Shown piece after piece: positions 1 to 6,490 of a stretch of 9,820 nucleotides of DNA (the first letter of the stretch is position 1; each line of letters starts with the position of its first letter). The notes under the pieces are model-generated. The model saw only the letters and a program-made list of their open reading frames with translations, did no database searches and was not told the DNA's origin. The DNA comes from an uncultured Collinsella sp. (GTDB lineage Bacteria > Actinomycetota > Coriobacteriia > Coriobacteriales > Coriobacteriaceae). The stretch is from the NCBI GenBank assembly GCA_900549215.1, contig URNJ01000060.1:1-9820 (forward strand), given 5' to 3'. A program made the position numbers and the translations under genes.

Positions 1-1
1 C

Positions 2-445
2 ACCTTTGACGATGACGTGGTGAACGAGCTCATCGCTGCCGCCGAGCAGGCAGACGGCTTTGTCTTTGGCTCGCCCGTCTACTATGCGCACCCCAGCGGC
101 CGCATCCTTTCGGCCCTCGATCGCGCCTTCTATGCCGGCAGCAAGGCCTTTGCGCACAAGCCGGGCGCTGCCGTCGCCGTCGCCCGTCGCGGCGGTACGT
201 CGACGACCTTCGACGTGCTCAACAAGTACTTCACTATCAACCAGATGCCCGTGGTAGCCTCCACGTACTGGAACAACGTCTTTGGCGCCATGCCGGGCGA
301 GGCCGCCCAGGACGCTGAGGGCCTAGCCACCATGCGCAACATCGGCAAGAACATGGCCTGGCTCCTTCGTTGCATCGAGGCAGGACAGGCCGCCGGTATC
401 AACGCGCCCGAAGCCGATCGCGAGCGCACCAACTTCATCAGGTAG
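2..445 (+). CDS. NADPH-dependent FMN reductase / flavodoxin-like protein, 3' part only
   Basis: The gene enters from outside the window. Position 2 is the first complete codon, and the ATG at 17 is internal because the frame is open upstream of it. The visible 147 residues contain the sequence GSPVYYAHPSGRI, which matches the FMN-phosphate/aromatic loop of the NADPH-dependent FMN reductase family (flavodoxin fold). It is followed by a hydrophobic strand (AAVAVARRGG) and a segment PVVASTYWNNVFG typical of this group. Family members are cytosolic flavoproteins that reduce FMN, quinones or other small acceptors; some carry iron-sulfur centres, but the N-terminal region that would show this is missing. 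The stop at 443-445 is 11 nt before the next start, so the two genes are probably co-transcribed. The substrate cannot be told from sequence. Confidence 0.8.
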   Translation, partial: TFDDDVVNELIAAAEQADGFVFGSPVYYAHPSGRILSALDRAFYAGSKAFAHKPGAAVAVARRGGTSTTFDVLNKYFTINQMPVVASTYWNNVFGAMPGEAAQDAEGLATMRNIGKNMAWLLRCIEAGQAAGINAPEADRERTNFIR

Positions 446-456
446 AACGGCGGAAC

Positions 457-798
457 ATGAATATCCAGATTTTTGGCACCAAAAAGTCTTTCGACACCAA
501 GAAGGCCCAGCGCTATTTTAAGGAGTGCCGCATTAAGGTGCAGTTTATTGACCTTAAGGAAAAGGAGATGAGCAAGGGCGAGTTCACGAGCGTGATGCAA
601 GCGGTCGGCGGTATCGACAAGCTGCTTAACCCCAAGGCCAAAGACGAGGAGACGCTCGCACTCATCCAGCACCTTACCCCCAGTCAGCGCTTCGACAAGC
701 TGCTCGAGAACCAGCAGGTCTTGGCCGAGCCCATCGTGCGCAACGGCAAAAAGGCCACCGTCGGTTACTGCCCCGATGTATGGGGAGCCTGGGAGTAG
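457..798 (+). CDS. ArsC/Spx-fold protein lacking the usual active-site cysteine
   Basis: A 113-residue protein of the ArsC/Spx/YffB thioredoxin-fold family (about 110-120 residues is normal). It begins MNIQIFGTKK, and the family's C-terminal block is EPIVRNGKKATVGYCPDVWG (residues 91-110), with the conserved Arg-95 after the cis-Pro-like EPIV. Active members place a catalytic Cys right after the first strand (GxxxC). Here that position is Ser-11 (codon TCT), within GTKKSFDTKKA. The only cysteines are Cys-24 and Cys-105. Arsenate or disulfide reductase chemistry of the standard type is therefore doubtful, and a binding or regulatory role is possible. The ATG at 457 gives the family's usual N-terminus; its ribosome-binding site is weak (GGCGGA, about 2 nt upstream). 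It lies 11 nt after the flavoprotein gene and is likely translated from the same transcript. Confidence 0.82.
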   Translation: MNIQIFGTKKSFDTKKAQRYFKECRIKVQFIDLKEKEMSKGEFTSVMQAVGGIDKLLNPKAKDEETLALIQHLTPSQRFDKLLENQQVLAEPIVRNGKKATVGYCPDVWGAWE

Positions 799-799
799 C

Positions 800-829
800 T
801 TGTGTTATTTGCCGGCGCGTGGGTATAAG
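800..829 (+). promoter_or_regulatory. possible promoter for the CobW-family GTPase gene
   Basis: In the 86-nt gap after the ArsC-like gene there is a TTGTGT (800-805) and a TATAAG (824-829) separated by 18 bp, an acceptable sigma-70-like arrangement. A second weak -10 candidate, TAAGAT, lies at 846-851. Many COG0523 genes are zinc-regulated through Zur, but I see no obvious Zur-type AT-rich dyad here. This is a weak motif call only. Confidence 0.3.
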
Positions 830-872
830 AGCAGGCGTTTGGCATAAGATTCAACTGTAAGCCATGTCTAAC

Positions 873-881
873 AAAGGAGGG
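873..881 (+). promoter_or_regulatory. ribosome-binding site that sets the GTPase start
   Basis: AAAGGAGGG stands 3 nt before the ATG at 885. An in-frame ATG at 864 lies upstream of this site and would translate through it (MSNKGGH), so the 885 start is preferred. The same AAGGAGGGCACA string precedes the GTG start of the ATPase gene at 2836. Confidence 0.75.
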
Positions 882-884
882 CAC

Positions 885-2015
885 ATGCCCAACAAACCCG
901 TGAAGATCATCATGCTTACCGGATACCTCGGTGCCGGCAAGACCACGCTGCTCAACCACATCCTCGCTAACGACGGCGGCCTCCGCGCCGCCGTGATCGT
1001 CAACGACATCGGCGAGATCAATGTCGACGCCAGCCTCATCGCCGACGGCGGTCTTTCCGAGACCGACGACCTCATCCCGCTCACCAACGGCTGCATCTGC
1101 TGCACGCTTTCGGATGACCTGTCCAACCAGCTGCAGGGCATCGCCGATTCAGGCAACTTCGACTACATCATCATCGAGGCATCGGGCATTTGCGAGCCCA
1201 TCCCCATCGCCTACACCATCTCGAGCTTTTGCGACGAGGCCAAGGTGGGCGGCGAGCCCAAGCTCGCGCTCGACAACATCGTGGCCGTGGTCGATTGCGC
1301 CCGCATGTATGACGAGTTCAACGGCGGCCGCGACCTGCTGGCCGAGGATATTGACGAGGACGACATCGAGAGCCTGCTCATCCAGCAGATCGAGTTCTGC
1401 TCCACGTTGATCCTCAACAAAACCGATACTGTCACGCCCGAGCAGATCGCCGAGCTCAAGGCCATCGTGCGCAGCCTGCAGAAGGACGCCGTGATTGTCG
1501 AGGCCCAAAACGGCGAGGTCCCCATGGAGGAGCTGCTCGATACCAATCGCTTTGATTTTATGCGCGCCTACAACTCCGCCGCCTGGATCGAGGCCATGGA
1601 GCATCCCGAGGAGCACGACGACCCCGAGGTGCTCGAGTACGACATCGAGACCTTTGTGTACTCGCGTCGCAAGCCATTTGACCTGCAGAAGTTTACCGAT
1701 TTTGTTGAGCAGGAGTGGCCCGACGAGGTCATCCGCGTCAAGGGTCCGCTGTGGCAGGCCGACAATCCGGACATGTGCTACATGTTTGAGCAGGCCGGCC
1801 ACCAGATGCGTCTGATGGAGAACGGCCTGTTCGTTGACTCGGCGCCCGAGGGCGAGAAGCAGAAGATCATCGACGAGAACCCCGAGATCATGCAGATTTG
1901 GGACGACGAGACGGGCGACCGCATGACGAGCCTGTGCATCATCGGCCGTCACATGGATAAGGACGCGCTCATCGCTTCCCTCGACGCCTGTCTGACCGAT
2001 TGGCACCGCGCCTAG
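885..2015 (+). CDS. CobW/COG0523-family GTPase (putative metal chaperone)
   Basis: A 376-residue G3E-type GTPase. Visible motifs: Walker A GYLGAGKTT (13-21), the family's metal-binding CxCC motif in NGCICCTL (Cys-70, Cys-72, Cys-73), the switch/Walker B region IIIEASGICEP (96-104 area), and the guanine-specificity motif NKTD (178-181). A His/acidic linker HPEEHDDPE (240-248) leads into a CobW C-terminal domain (about 252-372) containing SRRKPFDLQKF and GHQMRL. COG0523 proteins use GTP hydrolysis to deliver metals such as zinc or cobalt to target enzymes in the cytosol. The client of this member is not evident, and the neighbours (ArsC-like protein, TrmL) do not point to cobalamin synthesis. 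The start was chosen at 885 for its ribosome-binding site. Transcription probably ends at the hairpin at 2056-2096. Confidence 0.92.
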   Translation: MPNKPVKIIMLTGYLGAGKTTLLNHILANDGGLRAAVIVNDIGEINVDASLIADGGLSETDDLIPLTNGCICCTLSDDLSNQLQGIADSGNFDYIIIEASGICEPIPIAYTISSFCDEAKVGGEPKLALDNIVAVVDCARMYDEFNGGRDLLAEDIDEDDIESLLIQQIEFCSTLILNKTDTVTPEQIAELKAIVRSLQKDAVIVEAQNGEVPMEELLDTNRFDFMRAYNSAAWIEAMEHPEEHDDPEVLEYDIETFVYSRRKPFDLQKFTDFVEQEWPDEVIRVKGPLWQADNPDMCYMFEQAGHQMRLMENGLFVDSAPEGEKQKIIDENPEIMQIWDDETGDRMTSLCIIGRHMDKDALIASLDACLTDWHRA

Positions 2016-2055
2016 GTTTATCGAGGCGGAAATGTCCGCCCGTTACGTAACCGCC

Positions 2056-2096
2056 AAACCGCCACGAAGGTGCCTGTCCCCTTCGTGGCGGTTTTT
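2056..2096 (+). terminator. intrinsic terminator after the CobW-family GTPase
   Basis: A 15-bp perfect stem: AAACCGCCACGAAGG (2056-2070) pairs with CCTTCGTGGCGGTTT (2080-2094). The loop is 9 nt and the stem runs into five T residues (2092-2096), the classical Rho-independent form. It starts about 40 nt after the GTPase stop. The 3' side lies only about 12 nt before the trmL ribosome-binding site, which leaves almost no room for a separate trmL promoter downstream of it. The loop and descending arm contain CTGTCCC, the same centre as the palindromes further right. Confidence 0.85.
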
Positions 2097-2117
2097 CGTT
2101 CCGAGCCAAGGAGATTC

Positions 2118-2717
2118 ATGTTCAACATTGTGCTGTATGCGCCAGAGATTCCGGCCAATACGGGTAACATTGGCCGCACCTGCGTGGTCACCGGCGCCCG
2201 TCTGCATCTGGTGGAGCCGCTAGGCTTTTCGCTCGGCGACAAGACGGTACGTCGCGCCGGTCTGGGTTATTGGCAAAACTTGGACGTGACGACCTATGCC
2301 GACTGGGAGGATTTCCTTGCGCGCAACGACCTCTCCCCCGCTGACGAACGCCTGCATCTGCTGACCAAAAAGGCACGCCGCACCTATGCGCAGAGTACCT
2401 ACCGCGATGGCGGCTACTTGGTCTTTGGCAGCGAGAGCTCGGGCATTCCCGAGCAACTGCTTGCCGCAGCGCCCGAGCGCTGCGAGCGCATCCCGATGCT
2501 ACGCGATTGCGACTCACTCGATAACGCCGAGGCTTGGGAAGCTCACGAGGAATCGCTGGGGCATACCCAGGACAGCCACGAGGCCATCCTTCAGCAGGAT
2601 ATCTGCGGCAACTTCGTCAATCCGGACGACTACCGCATCAGCGCACTCAACCTCTCCAACAGCGCCGCCATCGTCCTCTACGAAGCCCTGCGCCAAACAG
2701 GCTTTCCGGGAATGTGA
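2118..2717 (+). CDS. trmL: tRNA (cytidine/uridine-34-2'-O)-methyltransferase, TrmL type, with insertion
   Basis: A 199-residue SPOUT-superfamily methyltransferase. TrmL methylates the ribose 2'-OH of the wobble nucleotide (C34 or cmnm5U34) in tRNA-Leu isoacceptors using S-adenosylmethionine. The conserved blocks are all present: PEIPANTGNIGRTC (9-22), EPLGFSL (33-39), LVFGSESSGIP (101-111) and the trefoil-knot end LNLSNSAAIVLYEALRQ (177-193). E. coli TrmL is about 157 residues. The extra length here sits mainly between IPM (125-127) and LNLSN, a polar stretch of about 50 residues where a short linker is usual. The ATG at 2118 follows AAGGAG (2108-2113); an earlier in-frame start at 2070 falls inside the terminator hairpin and is rejected. 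The last codon and stop (ATG TGA) belong to the palindrome that begins at 2711. Confidence 0.92.
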   Translation: MFNIVLYAPEIPANTGNIGRTCVVTGARLHLVEPLGFSLGDKTVRRAGLGYWQNLDVTTYADWEDFLARNDLSPADERLHLLTKKARRTYAQSTYRDGGYLVFGSESSGIPEQLLAAAPERCERIPMLRDCDSLDNAEAWEAHEESLGHTQDSHEAILQQDICGNFVNPDDYRISALNLSNSAAIVLYEALRQTGFPGM

Positions 2718-2743
2718 CAAAGGGACTGTCCCTTTGTCACATT
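2711..2743. repeat. palindrome copy 1 (3' end of trmL)
   Basis: The 15-nt arm AATGTGACAAAGGGA (2711-2725) and its exact reverse complement TCCCTTTGTCACATT (2729-2743) flank a CTG loop. This is the best-preserved of five copies in the window and can serve as the reference. It contains the trmL stop TGA (2715-2717). There is no T-tract after the stem, so it is not a standard intrinsic terminator, though the hairpin could stabilise or end a transcript. It resembles the dispersed REP/BIME-like palindromes found between genes in many bacteria. Confidence 0.9.
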
Positions 2744-2755
2744 CAAGCGCCACAT

Positions 2756-2813
2756 AGTTAAACGTAATTAATCGCTTTTAACTGAAATTAACTAGAATAA
2801 AATGAAGTTAATT
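2756..2813. promoter_or_regulatory. 10-bp-phased TTAA array upstream of ATPase gene 1 (putative operator/promoter)
   Basis: TTAA occurs at 2758, 2768, 2778, 2788 and 2808, with TAAA at 2798, an exact 10-bp period over six units in otherwise GC-rich DNA. Overlaid on this are half-sites AGTTAA (2756 and 2806) and their inverse TTAACT (2778 and 2788). AATTAACT (2786-2793) and AGTTAATT (2806-2813) form a perfect 8-bp inverted repeat with a 12-nt spacer; AGTTAAAC (2756-2763) and TTTTAACT (2776-2783) form a 7-of-8 one. Possible -10 elements TAGAAT (2793-2798) and TAAAAT (2798-2803) fall inside the array; no convincing -35 is seen. The array ends 22 nt before the ATPase start codon. A protein contacting one DNA face at each helical turn is the likely reader (inference). 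Confidence 0.65.
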
Positions 2814-2835
2814 CGAGACGCTGAAGGAGGGCACA

Positions 2836-3936
2836 GTGGAGTATCTCGAAAACCCGTTTACTCCTAGTTTTGGTGAGGTTCCCGCACATCTTGCCGGAAG
2901 GCAGGAGATCATTCGTGATCTGGACCGAGCTTTCTTGAGCCAGCGCAGACGCCCAGAACTGACCTCTATCTTCTCAGGGGCACGCGGAACCGGTAAAACC
3001 GCTCTCATGTCGTCGCTCGCGACGAGGGCGGAATCCCACGGCTGGATAGCCGTAAAGGCGACCGCGCTCCCGGGAATGCTTGAGGAAATCGAGTTCGGGG
3101 CGAAACGTGCTGCTGGCCATCTTATCGACCCGTCTAAGAACTTCGAAGTCACCGGTCTCGGAATTGCACCGCTCGGCAGCGTCGAGGTCAATCGTGTCCA
3201 CGATGCCTCAACCTGGCGTTATCGCATGAGCGACATCATCGACCAGCTCAACGAGGCGGGCACCGGTCTGCTCGTCACGGTTGACGAGGTGGACCCGACA
3301 CTCGACGAGATGATTCAGCTCGCAGCGACATATCAGCACTTTGTGACCGATGGGAAACGCGTCGCCCTGCTCATGGCGGGACTTCCCAACAACGTATCGA
3401 CGCTACTGAACCACAAGACGGTCTCGTTCCTTCGCCGCGCCCAACAATATCATCTGGGTCGCATTGCCGACTATGACGTACGCGAGGCCTTGATTCGCAC
3501 GATCCAGGAAAACGATCGCCTGGCAGATGCTGAGGGAATCGATAGAGCCGTTCGCTCGATCTCTGGTTTTCCATTCCTATTGCAACTCGTAGGCTACCGT
3601 GCCTGGGATCTCACAAGCGATTCGAAGGAAATCTCGTCACGCGACTTTGACCTGGGAATCAAAATCGCGCGCGACGAGATGGACGACCGAATCCTCGCGG
3701 CAACCTATCGGGAACTCACTGCAGAGGACAAGCGATTCCTCATCGCCATGCTCGATGACGAGGAAGAGTCCACCACCGCTGACCTTGTCGAGCGCCTTAA
3801 GCGTTCGCCGCAGCAGGTCTCCCGCTACCGACGCCGCATGATAGATGCCGGCATCATCGGGGAACGAGGACGAGGGCTCGTCGCATTTGAATTGCCATTC
3901 TTCCGCGACTATCTCGCGGCTCAATGCGTGAAATAG
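2836..3936 (+). CDS. P-loop ATPase with C-terminal winged helix (ATPase 1), Cdc6/ORC-like layout
   Basis: A 366-residue protein; cytosolic, with no signal or membrane segment. It opens with NPFTPSFGEVPAHLAGR (6-22), the box that precedes the P-loop in AAA_16/Cdc6-like ATPases. Then come Walker A GARGTGKTA (48-56), Walker B LLVTVDEVD (145-153), a sensor-like strand LLMAGLP (178-184), SFLRRAQQ (197-204) and a lid-region block FPFLLQLVGYRAW (245-257). Residues about 292-360 look like a winged helix-turn-helix (TTADLVERLKRSPQQVSRYR). The GTG start follows AAGGAGGG (2824-2831). ATPase 2 (7128-8246) shares all these blocks at low overall identity. Glycine codons include many GGA, GGG and GGT, unlike the GGC-rich GTPase gene, a hint of different origin. 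The function is unknown; DNA binding is inferred from the winged helix and the array immediately upstream. Confidence 0.88.
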   Translation: MEYLENPFTPSFGEVPAHLAGRQEIIRDLDRAFLSQRRRPELTSIFSGARGTGKTALMSSLATRAESHGWIAVKATALPGMLEEIEFGAKRAAGHLIDPSKNFEVTGLGIAPLGSVEVNRVHDASTWRYRMSDIIDQLNEAGTGLLVTVDEVDPTLDEMIQLAATYQHFVTDGKRVALLMAGLPNNVSTLLNHKTVSFLRRAQQYHLGRIADYDVREALIRTIQENDRLADAEGIDRAVRSISGFPFLLQLVGYRAWDLTSDSKEISSRDFDLGIKIARDEMDDRILAATYRELTAEDKRFLIAMLDDEEESTTADLVERLKRSPQQVSRYRRRMIDAGIIGERGRGLVAFELPFFRDYLAAQCVK

Positions 3937-3942
3937 AGGTCA

Positions 3943-3973
3943 ATGCGACAAAGGGGCAGCCCCTTTGTCACAT
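3943..3973. repeat. palindrome copy 2 (between convergent ATPase 1 and UvrA genes)
   Basis: ATGCGACAAAGGGGC (3943-3957) pairs with GCCCCTTTGTCACAT (3959-3973) around one A. The only mismatch on the + transcript is C3946 with A3970; on the minus transcript this becomes a G-U pair, so the hairpin is intact for the UvrA side. It begins 7 nt after the ATPase 1 stop and ends 3 nt from the UvrA stop, so it could serve both convergent transcripts. No T-run follows on either side. Confidence 0.88.
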
Positions 3974-3976
3974 CGC

Positions 3977-6469
3977 CTATAGATAACGACCGGTAATGCT
4001 CCTGGAGCAAGTAGCGATATCCGCCGGCGTACCGGCGCAGACGATTTGCCCGCCGGCGTCGCCACCGCCCGGTCCCATGTCGATCACGTAATCGGCGTTA
4101 CGGATAAGGTCAAGATCGTGCTCGATCACGATAACCGTGGCGCCCTTGGCAACAAGGCCGTCGAACACACTCAGCAACACCTGGACATCGAGCGGATGTA
4201 GTCCGATCGTGGGCTCGTCGAACACAAACACGGCATCATCCTGCACACGGCCCATCTCGCTCGCAAGCTTAAGACGCTGCGCCTCGCCGCCCGAAAGCGC
4301 CGGCGTGGGCTCACCGAGCGTGAGATAACCCAAGCCCAGGTCGTGCAAGGTCTGCAAGCGCGCCTGAACCTTCTTGAGTCCCACCGTGGCGTCGAGGGCC
4401 TCGTCCACGCTCATGTCCATGAGCTGCGGCAACGTAAGCAGACTCCCGTCCTTGCCCTCGCGATGGATATGCGAAGCAGCGTCTGCATAACGTGAGCCGC
4501 GACATGCCGGGCAGACGATCTCGACATCGGGCAGAAACTGCACGTCGAGCGATATCGATCCCGTGCCATCGCACGTAGGGCAGCGCAGAGTGCCAGTATT
4601 GTAGCTAAAGGCACCCGCCTTGTAGCCGGCTGCTTTGGCCTCGGGCGTACGGGCGAAAGCGCGGCGCAGCTCATCATGGATGTCGGCATAGGTCGCTACC
4701 GTCGAGCGCACGTTGGCGCCGATGGGCGTGGCATCAATCAGGTTGGCGCGTGCGATACCCTCGGCGTCGACCCAGCGCACATGGCTTGGCAGGCGCTCGC
4801 CAGCTGCCTGCGCCTTAAGCGCCGGGATGAGCGTCTCGAGCACCAACGTCGTCTTACCCGAACCCGAAACGCCCGTCACCGCAACGAGACGGCCGCGCGG
4901 GATATCGACTTCGAGCGGCTTGACGGTATGGATGGTATCGGTCGCCATGCGGATGTGGCCCTGGTCGAACATTTCCTCGTCAGTCACCTGCGGGCTCAAG
5001 CGCTTGGGGTCTGCGCGCAAAAACGGGGCGATGCGGCTGCCCTGCGATTGTTCGACCTCGTCCACCGTACCTGCAGCGATCACGTTACCGCCGCCTGCTC
5101 CGGCAACGGGGCCCATCTCGACCAGATAGTCGGCTTCCGCCAGCACGCGTGTGTCGTGGTCGACAACGACCACGGTGTTGCCGTCGCCTACCAGGTCGCG
5201 CATCACGCCTACCAGGCCGTCGACATTGGCAGGATGCAAGCCAATCGAGGGCTCGTCCAGCACATAGAGCACGCCCGTCGATCGGTTACGCACCACGCGA
5301 GCAAGCTGCACGCGCTGGCGCTCGCCCGTGGAAAGCGTGGCGCCGGCGCGGTCGAGCGAAAGGTAATCGAGGCCCAGGTCGACCAAGCGACGGGCCGCAC
5401 TCAAAAACGAATCGCAGATATCCGTCGCCATGGGCTGCATCTCGGCCGGCAAGGATGCGGGCACCCCGTGCACCCACTCAACCGCATCACTAAGCGTCAT
5501 GGCCGCGGCCTGCGCTAGATTGATACCGCGCACCTGAGGCTGGCGCGCAGTCTCGGAGAGACGCGTGCCGCCACAGTCACGGCATGGCCCCTCGCGCAAA
5601 AAGCGTGCAACGCGTTTGAGGCCCTTGTCGTCTTTGACCTTTGCGAGTGCGTTCTCGACGGTATAGACAGCGTTGTAATAGGTGAAGTCGAGCGGCGTGG
5701 CGCCCTCGCCGTTTTTGGGAACGTAGAGAATGTGCTTCTTAACCGCCGGGCCGTGAAACACGATATCGCGCTCTTGAGGCGTGAGCTGGTTAAACGGTAC
5801 GTCGGTGCGTACGCCCATCTCGCCTGCCACCTGCTTCATCAGATCCCACATGAGCGTACCCCAGGGAAGCACCGCACCCTCGTTGATGGTCTTTGACTCA
5901 TCGGGCACCAGGCTCGCCTCGTCCACCTCGCGCATGACACCGGTACCGCCGCAGGTAGGGCACGCACCGCCACTATTGAAAGCCAGATCCTCGGCACTCG
6001 GCGCGTAGAACTCGCGGCCGCATGTCGGACACGTGAGCGACAGACCTGCGGCCACGTTAAGGCTCGGCTCCACACGCGCCCCGCAATGCGGGCACACGTG
6101 ATGGGCACAGCGGCTAAAGAGCAGGCGCAGGCTATTGTTGAGCTCGGTCATGGTGCCAAAGGTGGAACGCACGCCCGGCACGCTGGGGCGTTGATGCAAT
6201 GCGAGCGCCGCCGGCACGTGCAGCACCTCGTCCACCTGGGCGTGCTCGGCTTGCGTCAGGCGACGTCGAGTATAGGTGCTGAGCGCCTCCAGGTAACGGC
6301 GCGAGCCCTCGGCGTAAAGAACGCCCAGTGCCAGCGAGCTCTTACCCGAACCCGACACGCCGGCAATACCCACGAGCTTTCCCAGCGGGATATCGATATC
6401 GATGTCCTTGAGGTTGTGGACACGTGCACCACGCACCTCGATAGCACTTGGTTGTTGCGACACCGCCAT
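3977..6469 (-). CDS. UvrA-like ABC ATPase, class II (no full UvrB-binding domain)
   Basis: An 830-residue twin-ABC ATPase of the UvrA family. Half 1: Walker A GVSGSGKSS (37-45), CPHC (126-129), zinc-finger pairs CPTC (147-150) and CPTC (170-173), signature LSTGERQRVQLA (379-390) and Walker B LYVLDEPSIGLHP (401-413). Half 2: Walker A (533-541), zinc-finger pairs CPTC (630-633) and CPAC (653-656), signature LSGGEAQRLKLA (725-736) and Walker B VFVFDEPTIGLHP (747-759). Canonical UvrA is about 940 residues. The missing length is largely between RSTFGTMTELNNSLRLLFSR (101-120) and the first zinc finger, where the UvrB-binding domain sits in canonical UvrA. That matches UvrA2/DrrC-type paralogues linked to tolerance of DNA-binding drugs rather than full excision repair. 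The start at 6469 has GAAGGGGAG upstream; the frame extends to a GTG at 6520, but that lies in a palindrome. Confidence 0.9.
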   Translation of the reverse strand: MAVSQQPSAIEVRGARVHNLKDIDIDIPLGKLVGIAGVSGSGKSSLALGVLYAEGSRRYLEALSTYTRRRLTQAEHAQVDEVLHVPAALALHQRPSVPGVRSTFGTMTELNNSLRLLFSRCAHHVCPHCGARVEPSLNVAAGLSLTCPTCGREFYAPSAEDLAFNSGGACPTCGGTGVMREVDEASLVPDESKTINEGAVLPWGTLMWDLMKQVAGEMGVRTDVPFNQLTPQERDIVFHGPAVKKHILYVPKNGEGATPLDFTYYNAVYTVENALAKVKDDKGLKRVARFLREGPCRDCGGTRLSETARQPQVRGINLAQAAAMTLSDAVEWVHGVPASLPAEMQPMATDICDSFLSAARRLVDLGLDYLSLDRAGATLSTGERQRVQLARVVRNRSTGVLYVLDEPSIGLHPANVDGLVGVMRDLVGDGNTVVVVDHDTRVLAEADYLVEMGPVAGAGGGNVIAAGTVDEVEQSQGSRIAPFLRADPKRLSPQVTDEEMFDQGHIRMATDTIHTVKPLEVDIPRGRLVAVTGVSGSGKTTLVLETLIPALKAQAAGERLPSHVRWVDAEGIARANLIDATPIGANVRSTVATYADIHDELRRAFARTPEAKAAGYKAGAFSYNTGTLRCPTCDGTGSISLDVQFLPDVEIVCPACRGSRYADAASHIHREGKDGSLLTLPQLMDMSVDEALDATVGLKKVQARLQTLHDLGLGYLTLGEPTPALSGGEAQRLKLASEMGRVQDDAVFVFDEPTIGLHPLDVQVLLSVFDGLVAKGATVIVIEHDLDLIRNADYVIDMGPGGGDAGGQIVCAGTPADIATCSRSITGRYL

Positions 6470-6471
6470 CG

Positions 6472-6480
6472 CTCCCCTTC
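6472..6480 (-). promoter_or_regulatory. ribosome-binding site that sets the UvrA-like start
   Basis: On the minus strand GAAGGGGAG precedes the ATG at 6469 by 2 nt, with its GGGG core about 4 nt further back. This spacing matches the other strong sites in the window. It favours the 6469 start over the in-frame GTG at 6520, which would add 17 residues (MTKGQPSCHIRSTGRGA) encoded largely by the palindrome. Confidence 0.7.
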
Positions 6481-6490
6481 CAGTTGATCG

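Noticed and set aside
1149..2006. Long minus-strand open frame (285 codons) antisense to the CobW-family GTPase
   Set aside because: Shadow of GC-rich codon bias; the protein lacks recognisable motifs, while the + strand frame has all G3E GTPase motifs.
2070..2117. N-terminal extension of TrmL from 2070
   Set aside because: It would begin inside the terminator stem and read through the ribosome-binding site; MFNIVLYAPEIPANTG at 2118 is the normal start.
2756..2813. Phased TTAA array read as a CRISPR remnant or replication iterons
   Set aside because: Units are only 10 bp with no constant repeat/spacer pattern, so it is not CRISPR. Iterons with a plasmid-type Rep gene are not supported by the neighbours, although an origin-like role for the ATPase cannot be excluded.
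4676..5518. Long + strand open frame (280 codons) inside the UvrA-like gene
   Set aside because: Antisense shadow; low-complexity His/Arg-rich translation with no family resemblance.
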